DNA of 38,399 nt from an uncultured Dysgonomonas sp. (lineage in GTDB: Bacteria; Bacteroidota; Bacteroidia; Bacteroidales; Dysgonomonadaceae): NCBI GenBank assembly GCA_937875275.1, contig CALNCC010000011.1:1-38399 (forward strand). The letters run 5' to 3'. Each line of letters opens with the position of its first letter. Position 1 is the first letter of the stretch. This document shows, piece after piece, positions 1 through 7,758 of the stretch. The position numbers were made by a program, and so were the translations under genes. The notes beneath the pieces are model-generated. The model searched no databases and was not told where the DNA came from. It saw nothing but the letters and a program-made list of their open reading frames with translations.

Positions 1-495
1 ATGTACGGCACGCCCATATTTCAGATCGCCGACAATCGTAATGGTCAGGTCTTCCAGTTTGCCTTGCGTCTTGTATATCGAATATATATCCAACATGGTT
101 TGTGTCGGGTGCTGGTTTGCTCCATCGCCGGCATTGATGATAGGCGATGTAGATATTTCCGACGCATAGCGTGCCGCCCCTTCGAGGTGGTGTCGCATAA
201 TGATAAGGTCAGAATAATTGCTCACCATCGTGATTGTGTCTTTCAGTGTTTCGCCTTTTGTCGAGCTTGTCGTGGCTGCATCAGAGAAGCCAATCACTCT
301 ACCTCCCAAACGGTTGATTGCGGTCTCGAAGCTAAGACGGGTTCGTGTAGACGGCTCAAAAAACAGTGTCGCGCACACTTTGCCTTCCAGCAATCGGCGG
401 TTGGGGTTTTCATCAAACTTTTCGGTCAACTTCAGTATTCTCAGAATGTCTTCTTTCGAATAGTCCGTAATTCTCACAAGGCTTCTGTTTTCCAT
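1..495 (-). CDS. pyrB: Aspartate carbamoyltransferase catalytic chain, N-terminal part (cut by window edge)
   Basis: Catalyses carbamoyl phosphate plus L-aspartate to N-carbamoyl-aspartate, the committed step of pyrimidine synthesis. The 165 visible codons begin MENRSLVRI and stay open to base 1, so the C-terminal half lies outside the window. Visible family motifs are the carbamoyl-phosphate loop FEPSTRTRLSFE (S49 to R53), a GETLKDT segment, the MRHHLEGAARYA segment, HPTQ in the linker and GDLKYGRAVH at the end. The start at 495 is the first Met of the family's usual N-terminus. It lies 28 nt beyond an intrinsic terminator and inside an overlapping leader ORF in another frame, so expression is probably attenuated (see leader entries). 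pyrI would be expected just outside the window, as in relatives. The identification is certain from motifs. Confidence 0.96.
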   Translation of the reverse strand, partial: MENRSLVRITDYSKEDILRILKLTEKFDENPNRRLLEGKVCATLFFEPSTRTRLSFETAINRLGGRVIGFSDAATTSSTKGETLKDTITMVSNYSDLIIMRHHLEGAARYASEISTSPIINAGDGANQHPTQTMLDIYSIYKTQGKLEDLTITIVGDLKYGRAVH

Positions 496-647
496 GTCTT
501 CAGCTTGTTATCGATTAATAGATAAAAAAACCTCGAAAAAGAAATATCTTTTCCGAGGTAAATTAATATGTCGTTTTGTTTATTACAAGAAACAGGTTGG
601 CAGTCAGAGAAGTAATTGTGATGCTGGTATATAAAGCTATTCTTCAT
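474..647 (-). CDS. Candidate pyrB leader peptide, 57 codons
   Basis: This short ORF, ATG at 647 to TGA at 474, encodes a peptide starting MKNSFIYQHHNYFSDC and ending NKLKTWKTEAL. It begins about 16 nt after the start site predicted from the -7 box at 670-677. It reads through the whole terminator hairpin at 530-559, where the U-run is read as Phe-Phe-Tyr, and ends 22 nt inside pyrB in a different frame. Ribosomes following RNA polymerase closely on this ORF would keep the hairpin open. This is the arrangement of the enterobacterial pyrL leader in front of pyrBI, although no sequence similarity is claimed. What I see is the ORF, its overlap and its position. Translation and a regulatory role are inference. 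Confidence 0.6.
   Translation of the reverse strand: MKNSFIYQHHNYFSDCQPVSCNKQNDILIYLGKDISFSRFFYLLIDNKLKTWKTEAL
524..559 (-). terminator. Intrinsic terminator / attenuator in the pyrB leader
   Basis: Read on the minus strand, ACCTCG-G-AAAAGA pairs with TCTTTT-T-CGAGGT around a four-base loop. This gives a 13-bp stem with one G-U wobble, followed directly by seven Ts (bases 524-530). It is among the best intrinsic terminators in the window. It lies between the pyrB promoter and the pyrB start codon, not after a gene, so it should act as a conditional stop for pyrB. It will also stop readthrough from miaB. Confidence 0.85.
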
Positions 648-669
648 GACTGACCGTTTATTGTTCTCA

Positions 670-677
670 CAAAGATA
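670..677 (-). promoter_or_regulatory. -7 box for the pyrB leader
   Basis: TATCTTTG on the minus strand matches the Bacteroidetes TAnnTTTG -7 element exactly. It lies about 42 nt beyond the miaB stop codon and predicts a transcript start near 663-665, shortly before the leader ORF. No convincing TTG -33 element is visible at the right distance. Confidence 0.5.
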
Positions 678-718
678 AATGTTTCTAATGATAAAGCTCT
701 ATTTTCGGGATACATTTT

Positions 719-2089
719 TTACACTTCTTCGCCAAACAAAGTTGCAGAGGTGTGATCTGTGATGCGTACATTTACCAGTTCGCCGATGCGATGACTGCCT
801 TTGTCGAATATTACCACTTTGTTCTGTGATGTGCGTCCGAAAAGTTGCTCACGGGAACGTTTCGAGAATCCTTCTACCAAAACTTCGAATGTTTTACCCA
901 CATCAAGTTTGTTGCTTTCAAACGAACATTCGTTTTGCAGTGCGATGATTTGCTGCAAACGTTGAGTTTTCAATTCGTCAGGAATATCGTCCGCCAAATG
1001 CCTTGAAGCATATGTACCGGGGCGTTCCGAGTATTTGAACATAAAGGCTGAGTCGAAGCAAACTTCTTTCATCAGCGACAATGTGTCTTCATGATCTTCT
1101 TCTGTCTCGGAATGATAACCGCACATAATGTCGGTAGATATCCCACATCCCGGAATAATTCTTTTGATTGCAGCAATACGGTCGAGATACCATGCTCGGT
1201 CGTATTTACGTTTCATTACCTCCAGCATGTGTGTGCTTCCCGATTGCACCGGTAGGTGAATGAATTTGCAGAGGTTGTCGTACTTCGCTATTACCTCCAA
1301 TGTTTCGTCCGTCATGTCTGTCGGATATGAGGTTGTGAAGCGGATGCGCATATTTGGCGCAGCTTTAGCTGTGAGCTCAAGTAAAGTCGGGAAATCAACT
1401 GTTTTGCCATCCTCGTCAGTAAAGCGGTAAGAGTTGACATTCTGACCCAGAAGCGTTACTTCTTTAAATCCTCTCTTGCGCAGGTCTTCCAACTCATTCA
1501 ATATACTTTGAGGCTCGCGGCTGCGTTCTCGCCCCCGAGTGTATGGGACAATGCAATAAGAGCATACTTTATTGCATCCACGCATGATGGAGATAAAGCT
1601 CGAAATATGATTCCCTCCGATTCGCAGAGGAATGACATCTTTGTACGTCTCCGTTTTGGAGAGTTGTACATTGATCGCTTTTTCGCCTTTTTCAGCTGCT
1701 CCGATAAGGCTCGGCAGATCGAGGTAAGCATCGGGACCGACTACTACATCGGCATGATGTTTTTCGAGAAGATCGTCTTTTACCCTTTCAGCCATACATC
1801 CGAGTACTCCGATTATCATACCGGATTTTCTCTTTTTGCGGATGGCATTCAGATACTCAAGTCGTTGAACTATTTTCTGTTCGGCATTGTCTCTGATCGA
1901 ACAGGTGTTAAGGAAAACTGCATCGGCATCGTCCATCGTTTCAGTTACAGCATAGCCACTCAACTGCATCACAGACGCTACTACCTCCGAGTCTGCCACA
2001 TTCATTTGGCATCCGTAGGTTTCGATGAACAGTTTTTTTTCTTCATTCTCAGTCGTGGATTTAAAGTCCAGTCCTTGTTCGTTGTTCAT
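719..2089 (-). CDS. miaB: tRNA-2-methylthio-N6-dimethylallyladenosine synthase MiaB
   Basis: Radical-SAM methylthiotransferase that adds a methylthio group to C2 of i6A37 in tRNAs reading UNN codons. The protein has 456 residues, the usual MiaB length. The N-terminal MTTase domain has its three cluster cysteines at C27 (TYGCQMN), C63 (NTCSIRD) and C98 (GCMAER). The radical-SAM cluster motif CNKVCSYC has cysteines at 172, 176 and 179. A C-terminal TRAM RNA-binding domain begins near residue 390. The extra ~18 residues before KKLFIETYGC are typical of Bacteroidetes copies. It is divergent from the thioredoxin-fold pair starting at 2293. No terminator directly follows it, so the hairpin in the pyrB leader probably ends readthrough. 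Confidence 0.96.
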   Translation of the reverse strand: MNNEQGLDFKSTTENEEKKLFIETYGCQMNVADSEVVASVMQLSGYAVTETMDDADAVFLNTCSIRDNAEQKIVQRLEYLNAIRKKRKSGMIIGVLGCMAERVKDDLLEKHHADVVVGPDAYLDLPSLIGAAEKGEKAINVQLSKTETYKDVIPLRIGGNHISSFISIMRGCNKVCSYCIVPYTRGRERSREPQSILNELEDLRKRGFKEVTLLGQNVNSYRFTDEDGKTVDFPTLLELTAKAAPNMRIRFTTSYPTDMTDETLEVIAKYDNLCKFIHLPVQSGSTHMLEVMKRKYDRAWYLDRIAAIKRIIPGCGISTDIMCGYHSETEEDHEDTLSLMKEVCFDSAFMFKYSERPGTYASRHLADDIPDELKTQRLQQIIALQNECSFESNKLDVGKTFEVLVEGFSKRSREQLFGRTSQNKVVIFDKGSHRIGELVNVRITDHTSATLFGEEV

Positions 2090-2253
2090 TCGTTTATTTT
2101 TTTAGTATGAAATAATAATTAGGGTTACAAAGGTAATACTTTTTACACCAAATTGCTGCGATGAAATTCCTTCCGTTGAAGAATAAATGTTATAATCGGA
2201 TTAGTGAGCGATTCTTTCTGCTTTGTTTTTTGCTCTGAGATAGGATATAGTTT

Positions 2254-2261
2254 TATATTTG
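2254..2261 (+). promoter_or_regulatory. Promoter of the thioredoxin-fold gene pair
   Basis: TATATTTG at 2254-2261 is an exact TAnnTTTG -7 box, with a TTTG at 2229-2232 as candidate -33 element (21-nt spacing). The predicted start, near 2267, leaves a leader of about 25 nt before the GTG start at 2293. Confidence 0.6.
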
Positions 2262-2292
2262 TAGAGATGGAAACCTGTAACTGTGAAATGCC

Positions 2293-3444
2293 GTGAAAAA
2301 GTCTCTGCAAATATATTTGATCTTATTGATTATACCGATATCTCTTTTCTCTCAGAAAAAAGAGTTTACTCTGAACTTGGAAGGGAAGAAGTATGAAAAA
2401 ATAGAAGTTGTTGTAGCTACGGACTCTATGCGAAATATACCTTTAGATGTTGTTGCTGTTGATAGCTCTACATGGCGGTTCTCGATTCCAAATGAAATAT
2501 ATGAGAAGGCTTTTTACATTCAGATAAAACCTGTTGTTGAGAAAAAAATGTCGGGGAGACTTTATTCCATGATGTTCGCATACGTTGATGGATGCGATAC
2601 CCTAAAAACAGCCTCGAGCCTGTTCTCTTTAGACAATCAGATGCTTAAGGCGCGATTCGGTCGGACAATACAATGTGATAATTGCATTCCGGTGGATGTC
2701 GGTGGTAAAGAGGTCATGATGTCATACACGAGTGATATATTCTTAATCGATAATTTAGAACTTGACTCAGACTTATATGTAAAGATGAAATATCCATACA
2801 TTGATCGTCTTATCGAAGGCGAAAAATATGAGGACTATATTTTAAGGTACTCTAATCTTGTAGAAAAATATCGTAATTCCGAGTATTTATTAAAAAATCT
2901 ATGGAGTAAGATGAGAGGTTATCAGTCGAAAAATGACATAGAACAGGTCTATAACAGTTTTTCGGATAGTCGAAAGAACTCATATTATGGACTGATAATA
3001 AAGGATTATATTTCGAAACGTTTTGATACAGGCTATTTGTTCGAAAACATAGAGCTCCCGACCATTGACCCATCTAAAACGGAGAAAATAATATTAGATA
3101 AAACAAAACCGGCATTACTTATTCTTTCGGCATCATGGTGCGGACCGTGCCACAAATTAGTTCCGGTATTGAAAGAGATTTATGACGACCTCAAGGAAAA
3201 TATGAATATGGTGTACCTGTCCATAGATGAACCAGCGACAAGAAGTGCGTGGTGGAAATTTGTGGAAAAAGAAAATATTCTTTGGCGTAGCCTTATTTTG
3301 GGAGATGATAAAGAGTTCAAAACGAAATATGATATAAGCCCTATTCCGGATGCTCTGCTTGTATTGCCTAATGGCAATGCGAGACGCGTCGACCTACAGA
3401 GTGAAGATGAACGGAATATGCTATATGAATTAAGAAATAATTAA
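2293..3444 (+). CDS. Secreted TlpA-like thioredoxin-fold protein
   Basis: The 383-residue protein starts with a signal peptide (MKKSLQIYLILLIIPISLFSQ), so it is exported to the periplasm or beyond. Residues 20-260 form a region I do not recognise. The C-terminal 110 residues are a thioredoxin-like domain with the redox motif WCGPC (C283 and C286) and a later cis-proline-like IPDALLV. The family usually reduces or exchanges disulfides of exported proteins, often in cytochrome c maturation, but the partner here is unknown. The start is GTG, chosen because the signal peptide begins there and the -7 box lies 32 nt upstream. The gene is followed 36 nt later by a second protein of the same type, probably in one transcript. 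Confidence 0.8.
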   Translation: MKKSLQIYLILLIIPISLFSQKKEFTLNLEGKKYEKIEVVVATDSMRNIPLDVVAVDSSTWRFSIPNEIYEKAFYIQIKPVVEKKMSGRLYSMMFAYVDGCDTLKTASSLFSLDNQMLKARFGRTIQCDNCIPVDVGGKEVMMSYTSDIFLIDNLELDSDLYVKMKYPYIDRLIEGEKYEDYILRYSNLVEKYRNSEYLLKNLWSKMRGYQSKNDIEQVYNSFSDSRKNSYYGLIIKDYISKRFDTGYLFENIELPTIDPSKTEKIILDKTKPALLILSASWCGPCHKLVPVLKEIYDDLKENMNMVYLSIDEPATRSAWWKFVEKENILWRSLILGDDKEFKTKYDISPIPDALLVLPNGNARRVDLQSEDERNMLYELRNN

Positions 3445-3480
3445 TACAAATTGAATTACTGATATTTAATCCTCTAAACT

Positions 3481-4764
3481 ATGAAAAAAACACTCTTATT
3501 CATTTTTGCAATCTGTGCTATCTTAGCTAACCTGTCAGCACAAGAGAAATATTACACAGTTCCTTTCGAAAAGATATTAGATAAAGATTATAGCCGCGTA
3601 TGGCGATATATCGCAAAAGAAAAAAATGTTGACCATCTCAAAAACCTTCCCGAAAATTCTATTTATGCGGTATATTCGATGACGGTAAATTCGGATTTGC
3701 CTGCACCCAAAGACAGTATTGATTATAATTATTATAAGGGAAATAAGATTTATTTTTATACAGCCATTGATAAAGAAAAGAATGAAAAATATGTAATTGT
3801 TGATAAGAACAATAACTATGATTTCTCTGATGATGAGATGTATACGTTCTCTTTAGAAGGAGCACCGGATTTTCAGGGTAGACGAGAAAAGATACAGGTA
3901 AATGTAAATGCGACATATTATATAAAAAATAATAGTATTCCTACAATACTTAATATTCAAATTGAACCATTGGAAAAATCAATGTCTACCAGAGGAGGGG
4001 ATATTACAGAAGATGATAAACTGCTTGATATTGCTGTATGGGATTTATCTTATTTTTCAGGACAGTGCAGTGTAAATGAAATAGCCCTTGACTTTCGGTC
4101 AGATAGCAGAAGTATGATACTTTCTGATATTAATAACAATTTTACTTTTAGCGTTGCGGCTTTAAACGATCCAACATTTATATACCAATCATCATTAAAA
4201 ATTGGAGATAGTCTTGAGGTTGCTGGCAAGATTCTCAAATTGGAGAAAGTTTATAAAAACACATTGTTCTTGAAAGATATGGGAGCGGCATCCGTTTATG
4301 GCGGGATGGTAGGCAAACAATTCCCCGAGGAGCTACTCGTAAAAAACATCAAGTCGAAGAAAGAGTTCAATTTACGCAAAGAGATTGAAGGTAAATATGT
4401 TTTTATCGATTTCTGGGGAAGTTGGTGTGGCCCATGTATTCAATCCGTTCCTAAGTTAGTAGAAATGTATGCGAAAATAGGTAAACGCAAAGATGTTGCG
4501 GTAATTGGTCTTGCGGCAGAAGAGGAGCGAGACCTGGAGAAGCTAAGCGGGTTGATAAAAGATAAAAAGATCAAGTGGGCGAATTACTGGTTTTTGAGAA
4601 AGGAATACTTAAAAGCCGATAATCCATGTCAAAAGATGACAGTTGTTGCTTATCCGACTTATATTATCTTAGATAAATCGGGGAAGGTCGTATATCGTGA
4701 AAGTAGTTCCTTTAAAGCGGAAGAGGCATGCCAATTCTTCCTCAACTTGATTGAGAAAAAGTAA
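3481..4764 (+). CDS. Secreted TlpA-like thioredoxin-fold protein, second of a pair
   Basis: The 427-residue protein has a signal peptide (MKKTLLFIFAICAILANLSA, cleavage before Q). Residues 30-270 form a beta-rich region without a family I can name. It holds an Asp/Asn-rich stretch (VDKNNNYDFSDDE) that resembles a calcium-binding or type-I-dockerin-like loop. The C-terminal thioredoxin domain carries DFWGSWCGPC (C316 and C319) and AYPTYIILDKSG with the cis-proline. It has the architecture of Bacteroidetes TlpA/AhpC-TSA proteins with long N-terminal domains. It probably shares a transcript with the gene ending at 3444. Its N-terminal region is not obviously similar to its neighbour's, so a recent tandem duplication is unlikely. 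Confidence 0.8.
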   Translation: MKKTLLFIFAICAILANLSAQEKYYTVPFEKILDKDYSRVWRYIAKEKNVDHLKNLPENSIYAVYSMTVNSDLPAPKDSIDYNYYKGNKIYFYTAIDKEKNEKYVIVDKNNNYDFSDDEMYTFSLEGAPDFQGRREKIQVNVNATYYIKNNSIPTILNIQIEPLEKSMSTRGGDITEDDKLLDIAVWDLSYFSGQCSVNEIALDFRSDSRSMILSDINNNFTFSVAALNDPTFIYQSSLKIGDSLEVAGKILKLEKVYKNTLFLKDMGAASVYGGMVGKQFPEELLVKNIKSKKEFNLRKEIEGKYVFIDFWGSWCGPCIQSVPKLVEMYAKIGKRKDVAVIGLAAEEERDLEKLSGLIKDKKIKWANYWFLRKEYLKADNPCQKMTVVAYPTYIILDKSGKVVYRESSSFKAEEACQFFLNLIEKK

Positions 4765-4814
4765 TAAATCATTTGTTTTTATGAATATTGAGTTGATCGG
4801 GTATTGGCTAAAGC

Positions 4815-5379
4815 TTAGAAGAGTTTTTCCAATACCTGCTCAATTATTGCGGGAAAGTGTTTGTATTCAAGTGCGTGAACCTTATCGGCAACATCATCGA
4901 AAGAGTCTGTTTTCAAGACAGGGCATTTAGCCTGAAAGATGATCGCCCCTTCGTCGTAATTCTCATTTATATAGTGTATCGTTATGCCCGACTCGGTCTC
5001 GCCGGCAGCAACAACAGCCTTGTGCACATTGTCTCCATACATACCCTTCCCGCCAAATTTGGGGAGTAGGGCGGGATGAATGTTTACGATCTTGTTTGGA
5101 TACGACTCTGTCAGATTTTGCGGTACTTTGAGGAGGAACCCGGCAAGAACGATGAAGTCAATCGCATTCTTCTTCAGGCAATCCAGAGGTCTCGAAGTCG
5201 CTTTTGGAAAAGGTTACGGACTCAATGCCTAATCGCTGGGCACGCTGATGCACAAACGCATCTTTTTTGTTCGAAATGATGAGCGCAACATTCACTCTGT
5301 CATTGTTTTTAAAGTAGTTGACAATGTTTTCGGCGTTAGATCCCGATCCCGAAGCAAGAATTGCAATATTTATAGCCAT
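4815..5379 (-). pseudogene. purN: Phosphoribosylglycinamide formyltransferase, frameshifted
   Basis: PurN transfers a formyl group from 10-formyl-THF to GAR in purine synthesis. The frame from ATG 5379 gives MAINIAILASGSGSNAENI, the family N-terminus with its GSGSN phosphate loop. It stops at 5158 after ...GLPEEECD. The rest continues in another frame: LDCLKKNAIDFIVLAGFLL, then NIHPALLPKFGGKG (catalytic Asn and His) and NYDEGAIIFQAKCP (catalytic Asp), ending at 4815. The family expects the second frame from just after FETS, so the break lies near 5183-5191. It equals a net loss of 3n+2 bases or a gain of one. All catalytic residues survive on one side or the other and no further stop is present. 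The lesion is therefore recent or a sequence error. Confidence 0.88.
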
Positions 5380-5398
5380 ATCGTTTATATTGGTTTTT

Positions 5399-5426
5399 GC
5401 ACAAAATGTGCGAAAATGTGCATTTT
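5399..5426. promoter_or_regulatory. Two adjacent palindromes in the purN-acpP intergenic region
   Basis: GCACA-AAA-TGTGC (5399-5411) is a perfect inverted repeat. It abuts a second one, AAAATG-TG-CATTTT (5413-5426), and the two share the TGTGC core as a direct repeat. They lie 20 to 47 bases before the purN start, in the divergent region with acpP. They could be an operator or an RNA hairpin in the purN leader. No regulator can be named. Confidence 0.4.
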
Positions 5427-5534
5427 GCTGTAAATTAATGCTTAAATATTTTTTTAGTATGAATAAAAAGCTTTTACTTTGCAGCGACAAAATTAAGAAA
5501 ATAAAAAATAACTATTAATTTAAAACAAAAGATT

Positions 5535-5771
5535 ATGTCAGAAGTAGCATCAAAAGTAAAAGCAATTATTGTTGACAAACTAGGAGTAGAAGAGTCTGAA
5601 GTGACAAACGCTGCTAGCTTTACTAACGATTTAGGAGCTGACTCGCTTGATACAGTGGAATTGATCATGGAGTTTGAAAAAGAATTCAGTATCTCAATTC
5701 CGGATGATCAAACAGAAAAAATTGCTACAGTAGGAGATGCAATCTCTTATATCGAAGCAAACACAAAATAA
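5535..5771 (+). CDS. acpP: Acyl carrier protein
   Basis: Carrier of growing acyl chains in type II fatty-acid synthesis. It is a small acidic 78-residue protein, the usual size, with four predicted helices and the phosphopantetheine site GADSLDTVEL (attachment Ser37). Cytoplasmic. It is the first gene of an acpP-fabF-rnc run, 24 nt before fabF, and divergent from purN, an order common in Bacteroidetes. A TTACTTTG at about 5476-5483 is a one-mismatch -7 box that could drive it. The A-rich leader before the ATG has no Shine-Dalgarno sequence, as is normal here. Confidence 0.97.
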   Translation: MSEVASKVKAIIVDKLGVEESEVTNAASFTNDLGADSLDTVELIMEFEKEFSISIPDDQTEKIATVGDAISYIEANTK

Positions 5772-5795
5772 TCTTTATTCCGTTCATATTTTATT

Positions 5796-7058
5796 ATGGA
5801 ATTAAAAAGAGTTGTAGTAACAGGTCTGGGAGCAGTATCACCGTTGGGTAACGATGTCCAAACTACATGGGACAACGCCTTGAAGGGGGTAAGTGGTGCC
5901 GGGCCTATTACTTATTTCGATGCATCGAAATTTAAGACACAATTTGCATGTGAGGTAAAGGATTTTGATCCGTCTCTATATTTAGATAGAAAAGAAGCTC
6001 GCAAATGTGATCGGTATTCATTGTATGCGATTGCTGCATCTGATGAGGCTATCAAAGATTCTGGACTTGACTTCGAGAAAGAAGATCGGGATAGAATCGG
6101 AGTCGTATTCGCTTCAGGAATCGGAGGTATCAAAAGTTTTGAAGATGAGGTGGCAGGATACTATGCTCACATAGAGTTAGGTCCCAAATTCAACCCATTC
6201 TTCATTCCTAAGATGATATCTGATATTGCGGCAGGACATATCTCAATACGCCACGGACTGAGAGGTCCAAACTTTGCAACGGTTTCGGCATGTGCTTCTT
6301 CTACTCACAGTGCAATTTCAGCATTCGACCTTATCCGTCTCGGAAAAGCGAACGTAATTGTAACAGGTGGAGCAGAGGCTCCTGTAACTCCTGCGGGAGT
6401 TGGAGGATTTAATGCCTTGACTGCATTGTCTACTCGCAACGATTCACCCGAAACAGCTTCTCGTCCATTCAGCGCAAGCCGTGATGGATTTGTGATAGGA
6501 GAAGGGTCAGCATGTCTGATTTTCGAAGAACTGGAACATGCCTTGGCGCGTGGAGCAAAAATATACGCCGAAGTTGTAGGTAGCGGAATGTCGGGAGATG
6601 CATATCATCTTACAGCATCGCATCCTGAAGGCTTAGGTGCTAAATTAGTTATGAGTAATGCCTTAGAGGATGCGAATATGCAACCAGAAGAGATAGACTA
6701 TGTGAATGTACATGGTACGTCGACTCCGGTAGGTGATCCGTCGGAAGTGAAAGCGATCAAAGAAATATTTGGTGAACATGCATATAAATTGAACATCAGT
6801 TCGACAAAATCAATGACAGGTCACTTGCTCGGAGCAGCAGGAGCGCTTGAGTCTTTGTTCTGTGTATTGTCTGTTCAGAACGATATCATACCTCCAACAA
6901 TCAACTTCACAGAAGGAGATGAGGATCCGAATATTGATTATAAAATGAACTATACATTCCACAAAGCAGAAAAGAAAACAGTTAACGCTGCTCTTTCCAA
7001 TACTTTCGGGTTTGGTGGTCATAATGCATGTGTAATAGTGAAAAAATTCAGCAAGTAA
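5796..7058 (+). CDS. fabF: Beta-ketoacyl-ACP synthase II
   Basis: Condenses malonyl-ACP with acyl-ACP in fatty-acid elongation, using the acpP product encoded just upstream. The 420 residues match FabF. The thiolase-fold catalytic triad is C166 (TVSACASSTHS), H306 (NVHGTSTPVGD) and H343 (SMTGHLLGAAGALE). The C-terminal NTFGFGGHNACV glycine-rich strand is intact. Cytoplasmic. It lies 24 nt after acpP and 19 nt before rnc, so it is very probably cotranscribed with both. No anomalies. Confidence 0.97.
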   Translation: MELKRVVVTGLGAVSPLGNDVQTTWDNALKGVSGAGPITYFDASKFKTQFACEVKDFDPSLYLDRKEARKCDRYSLYAIAASDEAIKDSGLDFEKEDRDRIGVVFASGIGGIKSFEDEVAGYYAHIELGPKFNPFFIPKMISDIAAGHISIRHGLRGPNFATVSACASSTHSAISAFDLIRLGKANVIVTGGAEAPVTPAGVGGFNALTALSTRNDSPETASRPFSASRDGFVIGEGSACLIFEELEHALARGAKIYAEVVGSGMSGDAYHLTASHPEGLGAKLVMSNALEDANMQPEEIDYVNVHGTSTPVGDPSEVKAIKEIFGEHAYKLNISSTKSMTGHLLGAAGALESLFCVLSVQNDIIPPTINFTEGDEDPNIDYKMNYTFHKAEKKTVNAALSNTFGFGGHNACVIVKKFSK

Positions 7059-7077
7059 TAGTTTAAATACAAACAAG

Positions 7078-7758
7078 TTGCTTAAGAAATTATATCGAAA
7101 GGTAAGGCTTCTTCCGAAATACGGGAAGGAGCCTTATGTTTCTTTTTACAGGATACTAAATTTCTATCCGTACAACATCACCTTATACGAACAAGCACTG
7201 TTGCATAAGTCTTCGTCGATAAAGCTAAAGAATGGGAAATGGATAAATAATGAGCGCCTCGAATTTTTGGGTGACGCTATACTAGATGCCATCGTGGCTG
7301 ATATTGTATTCAAAGAATTTGAATATAAGAAAGAGGGATTCCTTACAAATATGCGCTCGAAGATCGTGCAACGAGAAACACTCAACCGCTTGGCTCTCGA
7401 ACTGGGTATCGATAAGTTGATAAAAAGTTCGGCACGCAACTCTACCCACATGACCCACATGTACGGTAATGCCCTTGAGGCTCTGATAGGGGCAATCTAT
7501 TTAGATCAGGGATATCGTGTCGCAAAACGATTTGTGTATGAACAGCTAATACTAAAACATCTGAATTTCGATGTGGTGGTTCAACAGGAGGTTAACTTCA
7601 AATCGAAGCTGATCGAATGGTGTCAGAAGCACAAATACACGATTAATTTCGAAATTACGGATACATATGTAGACTCAAACAACAACCCTGTATTTACGAC
7701 AGTTGTGGTTGTCATGGGTACCAATCTTGGTTCGGGAAGGCAGCAAAAGAGGCATTAG
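7078..7758 (+). CDS. rnc: Ribonuclease III with a frameshifted double-stranded-RNA-binding domain
   Basis: Cleaves double-stranded RNA in rRNA and mRNA maturation. The catalytic domain is intact: the signature NERLEFLGDAILDAIVADI near residues 58-76 and the second acidic cluster GNALEALIGAIYLDQGY. The dsRBD begins at NFKSKLIEWCQKHKY and runs to GTNLGSG. There the frame shifts, giving RQQKRH and a stop at 7758. The proper continuation AAKEALDRIESDKDLL lies in the -1 frame from 7740 to 7823. About ten codons normally holding the GxxKK RNA-contact loop are missing, a net loss of 3n+1 bases. The start is TTG at 7078, as no ATG is available before the conserved FYRILNFYP region. If real, the enzyme would bind RNA poorly. 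Confidence 0.88.
   Translation: MLKKLYRKVRLLPKYGKEPYVSFYRILNFYPYNITLYEQALLHKSSSIKLKNGKWINNERLEFLGDAILDAIVADIVFKEFEYKKEGFLTNMRSKIVQRETLNRLALELGIDKLIKSSARNSTHMTHMYGNALEALIGAIYLDQGYRVAKRFVYEQLILKHLNFDVVVQQEVNFKSKLIEWCQKHKYTINFEITDTYVDSNNNPVFTTVVVVMGTNLGSGRQQKRH

Noticed and set aside
1508..2110. A 200-codon frame opposite miaB
   Set aside because: Antisense to the well-conserved radical-SAM coding region; no motif of its own.
5150..5170. Programmed +1 frameshift at GAT-TGA-C in purN, similar to the prfB type
   Set aside because: The family sequence LDCLKKNAID already lies in the second frame upstream of this TGA, so the break is further 5', near 5183-5191, and a shift at the TGA would give a wrong junction.
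7730..7750. Programmed -1 frameshift in rnc
   Set aside because: No X-XXY-YYZ heptamer is present at the junction and about ten dsRBD codons would still be missing.
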